Positions 7,998 to 16,672 of a stretch of 64,000 nucleotides of DNA are shown here, piece after piece; positions within the stretch are counted from its first letter, which is position 1, and every line of letters starts with the position of its first letter. The translations under genes and the position numbers were made by a program. The DNA lies in the NCBI GenBank assembly GCA_022844345.1, contig JALHLU010000014.1, positions 24,605 to 88,604 on the forward strand, in the 5' to 3' direction. A model generated the notes under the pieces. That model did not search any database and was not told the DNA's origin. It saw nothing but the letters and a program-made list of their open reading frames with translations. This DNA comes from Hyphomonadaceae bacterium (lineage in GTDB: Bacteria; Pseudomonadota; Alphaproteobacteria; Caulobacterales; Hyphomonadaceae).

Positions 7998-9065
7998 ATG
8001 CAGTGGCTCTTCTTGTCTTCAGGCGCTCGGCCTGGCTATGTCGAGAACGTCGTCAAAAGCCTTGCGTTGTTTCCCGGAGAGCACCTTCAAGTTCGCTACC
8101 GCGACAAGTATGTAAGCCCAAAATTTCAAGCCGCCGCCGCCGCTGGCACCGTCAAGAATTCAACTGTGTACTTTGCCTTCCTTGGTGCCCCTTCCAACGC
8201 AGGTTCTGCGTCGATTGTGATTGTTCGGGAGTTCATTGTCGATGCATGCGAGCGAAGAGGCTCGTCATATGTCATGCGTCTGCGGGCGTACTGCTATCCC
8301 AAGGACGCAGATAATATCTCGCCAAGCGAGCGCCTGCTGCCGTATGCGTTTGAACAGCCGGGAGACTGGCTAGAAAAGCGTGGCGGCTTCCTTGTGTCTG
8401 AACTCACCCACCCCCTCGGCGATGCTCACCTCGTGGCGCACGGATTCCGAAAGGGAACGCATCTCACTGCATTTGAAAGCGTCGTCGACAAACTAGCCGC
8501 CTATCCCGAATTCGGTAGTTCGAAGCGCAAGTTGTTCGTTTCCACACTGGACATTCTGAACGACGATGACGTCTCGATGCTGGAGCCGCACCGGTTGAAA
8601 CTCGTTCCGGGGAAATCCTACCGCTTGCTCGTGTATCACTACTACAATGACGGCGCGCCGACGGAGAATTGGAAGCCGTTCTCCGTGAGATTGGAAGCTC
8701 AGGATGCACAAATCGTGCATCGCTCCGCGCAGACTGTGACTGCCGAATCTGAGTATGATGAAAAGGAGTTCAGGTTCCAGATCCCGCCGTCGTTCGAAGC
8801 CGAGTTCCTGGGTCTCAATCTCGTTGTCTCGGACGCAGACGTTGATGGAGAGCAGATCACTGGCCTGCATCTCAACCTCGGCGTGCAGCGGCAATCGCTT
8901 GGTAAGTGGGTAAGAATACTCATCATGACGGGTGGCTTGGTCGCGGCGCAAACTTCTGTCCTGGCCGCGACTGACAAACTCAACTGGCAAACGGCAGTTA
9001 TTGTTCTCATCGGATCTTTCGTCGCCGCCGTCGCTGCGCTCTTCAATTACAGGAAGACGATCTAA
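7998..9065 (+). CDS. Unrecognised protein with two C-terminal membrane segments
   Basis: A 355-residue protein from ATG 7998; an in-frame start at 7899 would lie inside the inverted repeat and is less likely. The first 300 residues are soluble, with two similar-looking beta-rich halves rich in aromatic and charged residues. Two hydrophobic helices follow (about 304-320 and 332-350) and the chain ends in a short basic tail. No family is recognised. Base composition is more AT-rich than neighbouring genes, suggesting separate acquisition. A soluble sensor-like region with C-terminal transmembrane helices resembles membrane-acting defence effectors in architecture only. Confidence 0.65.
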   Translation: MQWLFLSSGARPGYVENVVKSLALFPGEHLQVRYRDKYVSPKFQAAAAAGTVKNSTVYFAFLGAPSNAGSASIVIVREFIVDACERRGSSYVMRLRAYCYPKDADNISPSERLLPYAFEQPGDWLEKRGGFLVSELTHPLGDAHLVAHGFRKGTHLTAFESVVDKLAAYPEFGSSKRKLFVSTLDILNDDDVSMLEPHRLKLVPGKSYRLLVYHYYNDGAPTENWKPFSVRLEAQDAQIVHRSAQTVTAESEYDEKEFRFQIPPSFEAEFLGLNLVVSDADVDGEQITGLHLNLGVQRQSLGKWVRILIMTGGLVAAQTSVLAATDKLNWQTAVIVLIGSFVAAVAALFNYRKTI

Positions 9066-9173
9066 TCCCACGATTGACGCTGGGCACACGTCAACTCGGC
9101 ATGGTCGCGGAAGACTGGCTTTCGTGGCAGCGCTCACAAAGGCCGGAAGCCGCTGCGCGCCCCACAGAGCCGA

Positions 9174-9244
9174 GCCGACCGCTGTTGGTGGTCAAGGGAC
9201 GCTTACGCTCATTGCCCTTGACCACCAACTTGTCCGCGGTCGGC
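9174..9244. promoter_or_regulatory. Large nested inverted repeat upstream of parB-like gene
   Basis: Inner arms of 15 bp (9184-9198 with 9215-9229) are perfect, and outer arms of 9 bp (9174-9182 with 9236-9244) are also perfect, giving a 71-bp near-palindrome. It lies 69 bp before the ParB-like start. Its size fits a partition site or ParB operator, or a structured leader; no T-run makes it a terminator. Confidence 0.55.
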
Positions 9245-9313
9245 GGTGATCTGGGGTCGCGCAAGCGGCCCCGGCTTCGCATTCTGCCGCCGGGAAGCTC
9301 TCTGGAGCATCCA

Positions 9314-11248
9314 ATGTCTGTTCAATCGTCATCAATTCAACTGATCCCCCTCAGCAAGCTTGTCGCTTCGCCACGGAACGTTCGCAGGAAAGACCGCAAG
9401 GCGGACATCGACGCCCTGGCGTCGTCGATCGCGTCGCGCGGTCTGCTCCAGAATCTCTGCGTCGTCCCTTCTTCCGAAGACACGTTCGAAGTCGATGCCG
9501 GAGGGCGCAGACTCGCTGCGCTCAAGAAGCTTGCGCGCGACAAGGTCATCGCCAGGGACTTCCTCGTGCCGTGCAACGTTGTGGCATTGGAAGAGGGGCG
9601 GGAAGTCTCCCTCATGGAGAACATCCATCGCAACGAAATGGACGCGATCGACGAAGTCGATGCGTTCGCAGCGCTGGTAGCTGAAGGCAAATCTCCCGAC
9701 GAGGTTGCCCATCGTTTCGGTGTGACCCGCCGGCACGTCGATCAGCGGCTCGCTCTGTCCGGGCTGGCGCCGAAGATCAAAGCAGCCTGGAAGAAAGGCG
9801 ATGTCACGCTCGATGTGGCGCGCGCCTTCTGCCTGGTGGAGGATCACGGTCAGCAAGAGGCCGTGTACCGCAGCATGGGAAAGCCGATCACGCACGCGGG
9901 CTCCGTTCGCGCCCGGCTAATGGATGGCCGGGTTCGTACTTCAGACCGTCTCGCCGTATTCGTTGGCCTCGATGCCTACGAGGCGGCCGGCGGGAAACTC
10001 GTGCGCGACCTTTTCGACGCTGACGCCGTCTTCATCGACAACCCGGCGCTTCTTACCAAGCTTGCTGAAGACAAGCTTGGAGATTCGCGTGCGTCTTGGC
10101 TGCAGGACGCGTGGAGCTGGGTTGAAGTCCATTTGGGCGAAGGCCGGGGAACAGGTCTGTCCTCAACCCGGTTTCATCCTGAATGGCGTGATCCGACGCT
10201 CGAAGAACAAGCGGAGCTTGATAGGATTTCTGGTGAGATCGAGAAGCTCGATGCCGAACTCGATGCGTCGTCCATCGACGACGATCCACGCTGGTCGACA
10301 CGTGATGATCTCGAGGCAACCTACGAGCTCGTTCGTCAGGCCGGTCGTTGCTGGAGTCGCGATGTGAAGCAACTCGCCGGGGTAGTTCTGTCGGTTGATC
10401 GCGACGGCTCGATCTCGGCAAGCGAGGGACTTGTTCGCAACGAAGACGAGAATCGCGCCAAAGCCTTCCTGAAGCAGCGCAGGGCAGGAGATGATGATGC
10501 CGAAAGCATTGCTAGCTCGGAGGACGTGGCGCCGACGCGCGTCAGCGCTTTGCCGAAAGCAGTGAACAGGGACCTCACATTGGCGCGAACGCGAGCGGTG
10601 AGATTGGCTCTGTCAGGCGACCCAGATATCGCGCTGGCCGTATGCGTGGCGAGCATGGCGCTTCGCGCAGTTCACCATTCCGAGATGATCGGCGTCTCCA
10701 TCAATGCGCAGCTCAGGCAAATCGATGACTTGCCGGCGCTGCAGAATGCGTGGGCGGAGATGGAAGGGCGTCTCCCAGCGGATGAAATCGAGTTGCTCGA
10801 CTGGGCGCTCGGTCTTTCCAGAGAGAGGCTGCTGGCTGTTCTTGCCGTCCTCGTCGCCGTTTCGGTTGACCTGGCTCACGAGGACACCTCCCCGGCGGAC
10901 CTCAGGAAGCAGGTCATCGCGGATCGGCTTGCCCAGCACCTGGACATCGACATGCGGGCCTTCTGGACTGCTGGAATCGACTTCTGGGTCCAGTTGCCAA
11001 AATCGACCCTGCTTGCGTCGGTGTCAGATGCCCCCGGGATGGCAGAGCGCAGCAGCAGGGCGCGCGAGGATGCGCTCAAGGCGCATGCAAAGCTCCGCAA
11101 GGACGAGCTTGCGGCCAACGTCGCCACGCTCTTCGAAGGAAGTGGATACCTGCCGGAAATTCTCGTCACTCCGGTGGCGGCAGGATCGCTCGCACTGACG
11201 GAGAGAGGTCTTTCCATGATTGAGCAGCCGGCGGTGGCCGCAGAATAA
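9314..11248 (+). CDS. ParB/RepB/Spo0J-like partition protein
   Basis: A 644-residue protein. The N-terminal ParB/Srx-type domain shows LVASPRNVRR, the box GGRRLAALKKL (residues 71-81), and ENIHRNEMDAIDEVDAF (about 104-120). A helix-turn-helix follows (SPDEVAHRFGVTRRHVDQRL). Canonical ParB is about 300 residues; the extra 400 here are typical of long ParB-like proteins on alphaproteobacterial plasmids and ICEs. ATG 9314 is chosen because it begins the conserved domain; upstream codons run through the inverted repeat. No parA is nearby, so it may act in maintenance or regulation rather than classical partition. Confidence 0.85.
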   Translation: MSVQSSSIQLIPLSKLVASPRNVRRKDRKADIDALASSIASRGLLQNLCVVPSSEDTFEVDAGGRRLAALKKLARDKVIARDFLVPCNVVALEEGREVSLMENIHRNEMDAIDEVDAFAALVAEGKSPDEVAHRFGVTRRHVDQRLALSGLAPKIKAAWKKGDVTLDVARAFCLVEDHGQQEAVYRSMGKPITHAGSVRARLMDGRVRTSDRLAVFVGLDAYEAAGGKLVRDLFDADAVFIDNPALLTKLAEDKLGDSRASWLQDAWSWVEVHLGEGRGTGLSSTRFHPEWRDPTLEEQAELDRISGEIEKLDAELDASSIDDDPRWSTRDDLEATYELVRQAGRCWSRDVKQLAGVVLSVDRDGSISASEGLVRNEDENRAKAFLKQRRAGDDDAESIASSEDVAPTRVSALPKAVNRDLTLARTRAVRLALSGDPDIALAVCVASMALRAVHHSEMIGVSINAQLRQIDDLPALQNAWAEMEGRLPADEIELLDWALGLSRERLLAVLAVLVAVSVDLAHEDTSPADLRKQVIADRLAQHLDIDMRAFWTAGIDFWVQLPKSTLLASVSDAPGMAERSSRAREDALKAHAKLRKDELAANVATLFEGSGYLPEILVTPVAAGSLALTERGLSMIEQPAVAAE

Positions 11249-11560
11249 TGCTGCGCATCGGCCTCACGCGGGTTCAGGCTCGCGTGAGGTCAACCGCCGC
11301 TGCGAGCCGATAGGTGGAGGGTGCTCAACGTGTGCGCAGCCATTCATAAAGTGCATAGGTCAGCACTTCTTCGGGCGGCGCTTTCGCGTTGCCATCTCCG
11401 AACTTCAATACGGACGGCGCGGCCGAAACCGCCCTCTACACCGAGCGTCTTCACGAAACGGCTGCGTCCGACAAGCGCGCAGGGAAGTTGCATCGGCGAC
11501 CGCGCTTCGCGCGCCGGGCTTTAGGCTTCGCCCCGAGCCAAGAGGTTTCGGCCCTCCGGG
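11249..11560. other. Intergenic, GC-rich, one hairpin
   Basis: A 9-bp stem (11262-11270 with 11281-11289), 13 nt after the parB-like stop, has no T-run but is the likeliest transcript end. The rest is GC-rich noncoding sequence separating this gene from the minus-strand gene that ends at 11561. I see no convincing small gene. Confidence 0.4.
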
Positions 11561-12439
11561 TCACAATCCCTGTCGCAGTGGAGCGTCAGACAGCAGCGGT
11601 CGGATCCGCGCCTTCTCGAGCGCGGCTTCCAGCGCCGGGACGTCCGCGTCCGGTGACAACAGAATTGCCTCAATCGTTCCGTCGCTCATGGCGTCTTTGA
11701 AGTCGAAAGCCAGCTGCAAGCTGGGCGGGAAGGTCAGGATCGAGCTATCCGCAAGACGGAATTGACCCATGCCGAATGCCGAGAGAGCAACGCGGAACTC
11801 ATCCTCGCTCGCGTACGCCCGGTCTTTCATAAACGTGTACCGGACCGGGTTCGGGAAGACGTCGAGGTTCTCGCGTGCAAAAGACCGATCCACGTACTCA
11901 ACCATCGCCGAATTGACCGAGAAAAGTTGAGTGCATCGCTGGCCATTGACCATGAGCGCAGACGTCTCGCCTGCGACCGTCTGATTGATCCGGGCGCGAA
12001 GTTTCTCGGCGTCGAATACGAAAGCGATCTTTCCACGTGATCCGCCAGTCCCGTAGTTTTCCCAGATGTAGTCCGAATTGCTTGCGGCGAAACATGAGGC
12101 ATAAGTCCTGCCGCGCGCACGGTCGTAGTAGTGCGCAATCGAGAAGTCGGGACTCTTCTCGAATGTCGTTGCAGCATTGATTCCGCGGTCCTGCGGAAGT
12201 TGCGCCCCGTCCTCTGCGTCTGCTCCAGGAAAATCGCGATATCCGTCGACCCGGTTGAAGTGGAGATAGCCGCCTTGGATCGAGTTTATCGCATGCTCGA
12301 GTTTCATGACCTTGTAGATTTTCAGCCCTGGACGGGGTGCGATCAGCAGTGGCGCATGTCCCTCGGCGTGCCCACGGTTCAGCTCTGCCGGCCATGCGTC
12401 TGCGCTTGTCTCACCCTGCTCAGGGGTCGTCGAGTCCAT
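11561..12439 (-). CDS. DUF2971-like protein
   Basis: A 292-residue protein on the strand opposite to its neighbours. Residues 40-75 (KIYKVMKLEHAINSI then LHFNRVDGYRDFPGAD), the central YASCFAASNSDYIWENYG and the following KIAFVFDAEKL fit the DUF2971 pattern. In that family a short opening is followed by a W-x-x-Y block and an F-x-F-D strand. DUF2971 proteins are of unknown function and are common in mobile and defence loci. Orientation and the flanking GC-rich spacers suggest a cargo gene dropped between the parB-like gene and ssb. Confidence 0.5.
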   Translation of the reverse strand: MDSTTPEQGETSADAWPAELNRGHAEGHAPLLIAPRPGLKIYKVMKLEHAINSIQGGYLHFNRVDGYRDFPGADAEDGAQLPQDRGINAATTFEKSPDFSIAHYYDRARGRTYASCFAASNSDYIWENYGTGGSRGKIAFVFDAEKLRARINQTVAGETSALMVNGQRCTQLFSVNSAMVEYVDRSFARENLDVFPNPVRYTFMKDRAYASEDEFRVALSAFGMGQFRLADSSILTFPPSLQLAFDFKDAMSDGTIEAILLSPDADVPALEAALEKARIRPLLSDAPLRQGL

Positions 12440-12742
12440 CGCCGTGCGCCACTCCTCGTCTTGCGTTCATTCTAGCACAGTCATTGCCCGCGTTTGTCTA
12501 GAGGAGCCCCAGGCTGATCTTCCTGGTTCCGGGCGGAGCCCCCGGGGGACACGTTTGCTTGTGACGCCCATCACGCGTCCGGCGCATGCCCGCTCAAGGG
12601 GCCGAGGCTTCGCGCTACGCGCTGCAGGCCGCACCAACCCCTTGCGCGGTCACCGCTGCGCTTGCTTTCCGTCCGCTTGCCTGGGGCGTCGCAAACGCGA
12701 CCCCGGCGGGGCTGATCCCGCGGGATCACAAGGAAGAGCATC
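12440..12742. other. Long leader region upstream of ssb
   Basis: About 300 bp of GC-rich sequence between the divergent DUF2971-like gene and ssb. It must hold both promoters, though I cannot assign -35/-10 boxes. Apart from the palindrome listed next I see no gene or RNA family. Confidence 0.4.
12713..12728. promoter_or_regulatory. 16-bp perfect palindrome before ssb
   Basis: TGATCCCG followed directly by its reverse complement, 14 bp upstream of the ssb start and just before the AAGGAAGAG binding site. It could be an operator, or in mRNA could mask translation initiation. Confidence 0.45.
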
Positions 12743-13159
12743 ATGGATCGCGCATCATTCGAACTCATCGGCAATGTCGGCAAACTCGAGATCAAGCCGA
12801 TCAAGGGCGACAAGAAACTCGCCATCATCTCGCTCGCCACATCCGAACGCTGGAAAGCCGAAGGCGGCGACTGGAACGAGAAGACCTACTGGCACCGCGT
12901 CGTGGTGTTCGCGCCCGCGAAGGTCGCATTGATCGAGAAGGCCGTGCAGATGGGCACGCGTCTCAGACTCGTCGGTCAGGTGCGTCCGAGCTCCTGGGAA
13001 GATGAACGCGGCCAGAAACGCTACTCGATCGAGTTCGTCGTCACCGGTTTCGGCGAGGTCGAGATTCTCGCGCGCGGGAAGCCGAAGGCAGAGGCTGCGT
13101 CCGAGGAAGCGCCTGCGGGCGAAGAGGCCCCCAAGGCCAAGCGCAGGAAGGCCGCGTGA
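12743..13159 (+). CDS. ssb: Single-stranded DNA-binding protein (element-encoded)
   Basis: A 138-residue OB-fold protein: FELIGNVGKLEIKP at the start, LATSERWKAEGGDWNEKTYW then HRVVVFAPAKVA in the core, and RLRLVGQVRPSSWED. These match the SSB order of strand 1, DNA-binding loop and the W-H-x-V-V-F block. The tail is Lys/Ala/Glu-rich and ends KRRKAA rather than the acidic DIPF tip used for partner binding in chromosomal SSB, so interactions with host replication proteins may differ. Mobile elements often carry such SSBs to protect transferred single strands. It precedes the DUF6876 and ArdC genes in the same direction. Confidence 0.9.
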   Translation: MDRASFELIGNVGKLEIKPIKGDKKLAIISLATSERWKAEGGDWNEKTYWHRVVVFAPAKVALIEKAVQMGTRLRLVGQVRPSSWEDERGQKRYSIEFVVTGFGEVEILARGKPKAEAASEEAPAGEEAPKAKRRKAA

Positions 13160-13228
13160 TGCGCCGGACCGGCCGCGCGAGCGGCCGGTCCCCATCTCGT
13201 CAATCATTTCATTTCGCAGGAAACACTC

Positions 13229-13603
13229 ATGTCATCCGCTGCATCGACTGCGCTCAAGGCGCAGGACCTCGACCAGTTCACGGGAAGCGAGACCTTCTAT
13301 CGTCATCCGTTGTCCGCTGGATGCGTCTACACCGAAGGCGTCCAGTATCTGGCCGAAGCCGGATCAGCCTACTGGCTGCTCGACGCAATCCTCTGTCCTC
13401 AGCCGCACGATCCCGTGCTCCGCGCTGCAGAGTTCCAGGTTTGGACGCTGACCGTCGGTCAGGATCGTTCGGCGACATTAGTCTGCACCGACGGTGATGA
13501 CGGGCGGCTCTACGTCCACCCGGTTCCGTGGACGGACTTCCCGCTCGACACCGTGACACTCTGGTTCGCCAACCGGACCCTCTACCTGCCAAGCGAGCAC
13601 TGA
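13229..13603 (+). CDS. DUF6876 family protein
   Basis: A 124-residue protein with DLDQFTGSETFYRHPL, TEGVQYLAEAGSAYWLLDAI and a C-terminal TLWFANRTLYLPSEH. This is the DUF6876 pattern known from alphaproteobacterial mobile elements. Function unknown. AGGAA precedes the ATG. It lies between ssb and the ArdC gene and is probably co-transcribed with them. Confidence 0.8.
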   Translation: MSSAASTALKAQDLDQFTGSETFYRHPLSAGCVYTEGVQYLAEAGSAYWLLDAILCPQPHDPVLRAAEFQVWTLTVGQDRSATLVCTDGDDGRLYVHPVPWTDFPLDTVTLWFANRTLYLPSEH

Positions 13604-13685
13604 AGCCTGACCGCAAGTCAGCGGCCGGCGGCATCGCCGCCGGCTTGTCGCTCTTCCATCATTTCAAACTCTCAAGGAGGTCGTC

Positions 13686-14618
13686 ATGACCGCCAACGCG
13701 AACGTGCAATCTCTCCACGACACCGTGACCGCCCGCATCATCTCGGAACTCGAAGCTGGACGCTTCCCATGGGTGCAACCCTGGGCCTCGTCGGGCGGGA
13801 CGCCCCTCGGGCTCCCGCAGAATGCTTCAACAGGCCGGACCTATTCCGGCGTCAACATCCTGCTGCTCTGGTTCGCCGCCATCGAGCAGGGCAGGCCCTC
13901 GCAACGCTGGCTCACTTATCGGCAGGCGCTCGCTCTTGGTGGATGTGTGCGCAAGGGCGAGAAGGGGACGATGGTCGTCTACGCCGACACCTTCGTCCCC
14001 AAGGCCGAGCAGGAGAAGGCGAGCGCATCTGGGGAGGATGCCCGCCGCGTCGGCTTCCTCAAGCGGTTCACCGTCTTTCACGTCGATCAATGCGATGGGC
14101 TTGCCGTGGACCCCGATGCCGCGCCGCTTCCGGGACGGACCGAGGTCCTGCCGCACGTCGAAGCTGTCATCGCGGCGACGAAGGCTGACATCAGGATCGG
14201 TGGCGAGATGGCGTTCTATTCGCCCTCGCACGACTTCATCCAGGTCCCGCCGCAGGAAGCCTATTTCGAGCCCGTAAATTGGTATCGGACGAAGCTGCAC
14301 GAACTGGGTCACTGGACGGGGCATGTCTCGCGTCTCGACCGCAACTTCTCGGGCCGCCATGGCGGCGAGGCTTATGCGCGGGAGGAACTCGTCGCCGAGC
14401 TTTGCTCTGCGTTCCTGTGCGCCGAACTGGGCGTCGCGCCGACCGTCCGGCATGCGGACTATCTCGGCTCCTGGCTGCAGGTCCTGAAGGGGGACAACCG
14501 GGCAATCTTTCAGGCCGCTTCGATGGCGTCCAAGGCGGCTGACTTCGTCATGGGCCGCCGTAAAGCTGGCCGTGTTCAGAACGGTGCCGCTGAAATCCGG
14601 CTGGAATCAGCGGCTTGA
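13686..14618 (+). CDS. ArdC-type antirestriction protein with zincin-like metallopeptidase domain
   Basis: A 310-residue protein. The N-terminal ArdC ssDNA-binding domain covers about residues 5-130 (FPWVQPWASSGG, SGVNILLLW, SQRWLTYRQALALGG, KGEKGTMVVYADTF). A C-terminal metallopeptidase domain holds HELGH (about 204-208, the HExxH zinc motif) and the downstream EELVAELCSAF with the third-ligand Glu. ArdC proteins shield incoming DNA from host restriction. AAGGAGG lies 7 nt before the ATG, one of the strongest binding sites in the element. The function fits early expression after transfer. Confidence 0.85.
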   Translation: MTANANVQSLHDTVTARIISELEAGRFPWVQPWASSGGTPLGLPQNASTGRTYSGVNILLLWFAAIEQGRPSQRWLTYRQALALGGCVRKGEKGTMVVYADTFVPKAEQEKASASGEDARRVGFLKRFTVFHVDQCDGLAVDPDAAPLPGRTEVLPHVEAVIAATKADIRIGGEMAFYSPSHDFIQVPPQEAYFEPVNWYRTKLHELGHWTGHVSRLDRNFSGRHGGEAYAREELVAELCSAFLCAELGVAPTVRHADYLGSWLQVLKGDNRAIFQAASMASKAADFVMGRRKAGRVQNGAAEIRLESAA

Positions 14619-14664
14619 GAGAAAGCCGCCAATCGCAACGGACTTTTCGTATTTCACGTGGAAA

Positions 14665-14696
14665 AGTGTCAGAAGATAGTCTATATATCTGACACT
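14665..14696. promoter_or_regulatory. Inverted-repeat operator and promoter of the AbiE module
   Basis: AGTGTCAGA (14665-14673) and TCTGACACT (14688-14696) are perfect 9-bp arms around an AT-rich 14-bp spacer containing TATATA. The site ends 13 bp before the antitoxin ATG. AbiEi antitoxins are known to bind inverted repeats in their own promoter, so this is the expected autoregulatory operator. Confidence 0.65.
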
Positions 14697-14709
14697 ATGG
14701 AGACGTCAG

Positions 14710-15318
14710 ATGACGGTGTCGAAGGCCATTCTCGAGTTTCTGAAGCCGCGCAAGCGGGGCGAGCCCGTTTGCGCCAAGCAGCTGCTCCACCTCGGCAATC
14801 GCGCCGCCGTGGACCAGGCGCTGGCGCGCCTTGTCCGGCGGAAGAAGCTCGTGCGCGTGTCACGGGGCTTCTACGCCGTTCCCGTGGAAAGCCGGTTCGG
14901 TCTCCTGCCGCCCAATGCAGGGGAGGCGATGGAAGCCATCGCGCGTCAGAAGGGCGAGCAGATCGCCCCTGCAGGCGCCGCTGTCGCCAACGCCTTCGGC
15001 CTGACGACGCAGGTGCCTTTGCGCCGGACCTACGTGACAAGCGGACGGACTCGCACGCTTAAGGTGTCAGGCGAGACAATCGAGTTGCGCCATGCTCCGC
15101 CATTGGCCGAAAATGCGCGCCATGAGAGACTGCTGCGGGCGATCGAATGGTTGGGACCGGATGGTGTTGAACAAGCCAGAGCCATGCTTCTCACGCTCAC
15201 GCCAGCCGAGCGGCGGACCCTCGCGCGACGCGCGGCGGGCATGCCGACCTGGATGGCGGCGGCGGTAAGCGAAGCAGCCTATGCCGGACAGCATCTTCAG
15301 TCTCAGCGCGCGGGATAG
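14710..15318 (+). CDS. AbiEi-family antitoxin (type IV toxin-antitoxin, DUF6088-like)
   Basis: A 202-residue protein with an N-terminal winged helix-turn-helix (VCAKQLLHLGNRAAVDQALA, then VRRKKLVRVSRGFYAVP), the usual AbiEi DNA-binding part. The C-terminal domain contains TYVTSGRTRTLKV and IELRHAPP. In AbiE systems this protein counteracts the nucleotidyltransferase toxin and represses the operon. Its last 38 nt overlap the toxin gene, giving translational coupling. ATG 14710 lies just past the inverted-repeat operator. Confidence 0.8.
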   Translation: MTVSKAILEFLKPRKRGEPVCAKQLLHLGNRAAVDQALARLVRRKKLVRVSRGFYAVPVESRFGLLPPNAGEAMEAIARQKGEQIAPAGAAVANAFGLTTQVPLRRTYVTSGRTRTLKVSGETIELRHAPPLAENARHERLLRAIEWLGPDGVEQARAMLLTLTPAERRTLARRAAGMPTWMAAAVSEAAYAGQHLQSQRAG

Positions 15319-16303
15319 GGCGGACTTCTTCCAGGCCGCGGTCGCACGTGTCGGCCGGAACGCCATCCTGCTGGAGAAAGACGTCTGGGTCGTGTGGGCG
15401 CTGCGGGCTCTCTTCGAGGACCCCATCGGCGCCCACCTCGTTTTCAAGGGCGGCACATCTCTGTCCAAGGCTCACCGGCTGATCGAGCGGTTCTCTGAGG
15501 ACGTCGATCTGACATACGACATCCGGGAGCTGGCTGCGGACCTCTTGCCACGCGGAGAGGGGGGCGAGGTGCTCGACATCCCGGAGACGCGCAGCCAGAT
15601 CCGGCGGGTCAGCGAAGCCATCCGCAATGAGTTGCTGCCTGCCTGGGTCAGCGGGACGGTCGCACCCATCATTCGGGCGCGACTTGCGCGGGATGGCGCC
15701 CAGGCGGCGGTCGAGATCGATGGCTGCAATCTCAGCATACGGTACGCCCAGCAGGACCACGGGCAGGTCAAATCCGCCGTGCTCCTGGAATTCGGCGCTC
15801 GCGCCACGGGAGAGCCTGCAGACTTCCACGACATCGCCTGTGACAGCGCGGCGGCTGGCCTGAACATCGATCTTCCGAAGGCGCGGCCCAGGGTCATGAA
15901 GGCCGAGCGGACGTTCTGGGAGAAGGCGACGGCGGTGCATGTCTTCTGCCGCAGTGGCGACCCCGTCGGTGATCACAAGGCGCGCCACTGGTATGATCTG
16001 GAGCGGCTGGACGCCAACGGTGTCGCCGCGCGCGCGATTGCGGACGCAGGCCTCGCTGCACAGGTTGCCACGCACAAGGCCGCCTTCTTCCGCGAGCGCG
16101 ACCAGGCAGGCGTGTGGATCGACTATCACGCCGCCGTTGCGGGCGGGCTGCAGCTCGTGCCGGTGGGGCCGCATCTCTCAGAGCTTGAGGCGGACTACGC
16201 GGCCATGCAGGCCGATGGGCTGCTGCCGGAGGGAGCGCTCACCTTCGCCAGGCTCATGGCGCGCTGCGGCGAGATCGAGCGGGCGGCCAACGCGGCGGGG
16301 TGA
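15281..16303 (+). CDS. AbiEii-family nucleotidyltransferase toxin
   Basis: A 340-residue protein. LLEKDVWVVWALR precedes HLVFKGGTSLSKAHRLIERF (about residues 49-68) and SEDVDLTYDI, giving the GGTSL and D-x-D signatures of polymerase-beta-like nucleotidyltransferases. FWEKATAVHV and the later KARHWYDLERL also fit the AbiEii/AbiGii family. Such toxins inhibit growth, for example by modifying tRNA, and can abort phage infection. Length is normal and no frameshift is seen, so the pair looks intact. Confidence 0.85.
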   Translation: MPDSIFSLSARDRADFFQAAVARVGRNAILLEKDVWVVWALRALFEDPIGAHLVFKGGTSLSKAHRLIERFSEDVDLTYDIRELAADLLPRGEGGEVLDIPETRSQIRRVSEAIRNELLPAWVSGTVAPIIRARLARDGAQAAVEIDGCNLSIRYAQQDHGQVKSAVLLEFGARATGEPADFHDIACDSAAAGLNIDLPKARPRVMKAERTFWEKATAVHVFCRSGDPVGDHKARHWYDLERLDANGVAARAIADAGLAAQVATHKAAFFRERDQAGVWIDYHAAVAGGLQLVPVGPHLSELEADYAAMQADGLLPEGALTFARLMARCGEIERAANAAG

Positions 16304-16327
16304 GCGGAGCGCCGGAGGCGGGAGGAT

Positions 16328-16562
16328 AGCAAGCGCTCGGTCGTTCCACGTGAGGTCGCCAGGCAGCCGGGGTCAGAAACGAGAACAGGGAGTCGGAGAG
16401 CGTCTGGCGGTCACGCTCGGTCCCGCCGCCCAAGCGCGGCTCCTTCGGGCGCGACCCTGCGGGCGCTCCGCGCCGCCAGACACTCGACGGCGCTTCCCGC
16501 CATGCAGCACCGGAAAGATCCGGTGCGCAGGCTCCTTGCAGCCTTCTCTCTGGCTGGCCGCC
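16328..16562. repeat. Direct repeat, copy 1 (235 bp)
   Basis: This stretch matches 19427-19661 over 235 bp with only about eight mismatches, in the same orientation (offset 3099). It begins 25 bp after the toxin gene. The two copies bracket the histidine kinase segment. It has no convincing gene of its own. Confidence 0.85.
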
Positions 16563-16672
16563 GGGAACTAACTTCAGAAAGGGACCACTTTCACGGGGTC
16601 ACCTCATTCCAAAACCTGCGCGAAGGAGTAGCTGCGGTTGTCTAGGTAAATTCACTAGCGGTGAAAAGGAGC

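Noticed and set aside
16328..16571. Open frame inside direct repeat 1 (and its twin in repeat 2)
   Set aside because: Both copies keep a frame, but it is Arg/Pro/Ala-rich and resembles chance GC-rich reading; neither has a start site with a binding sequence.
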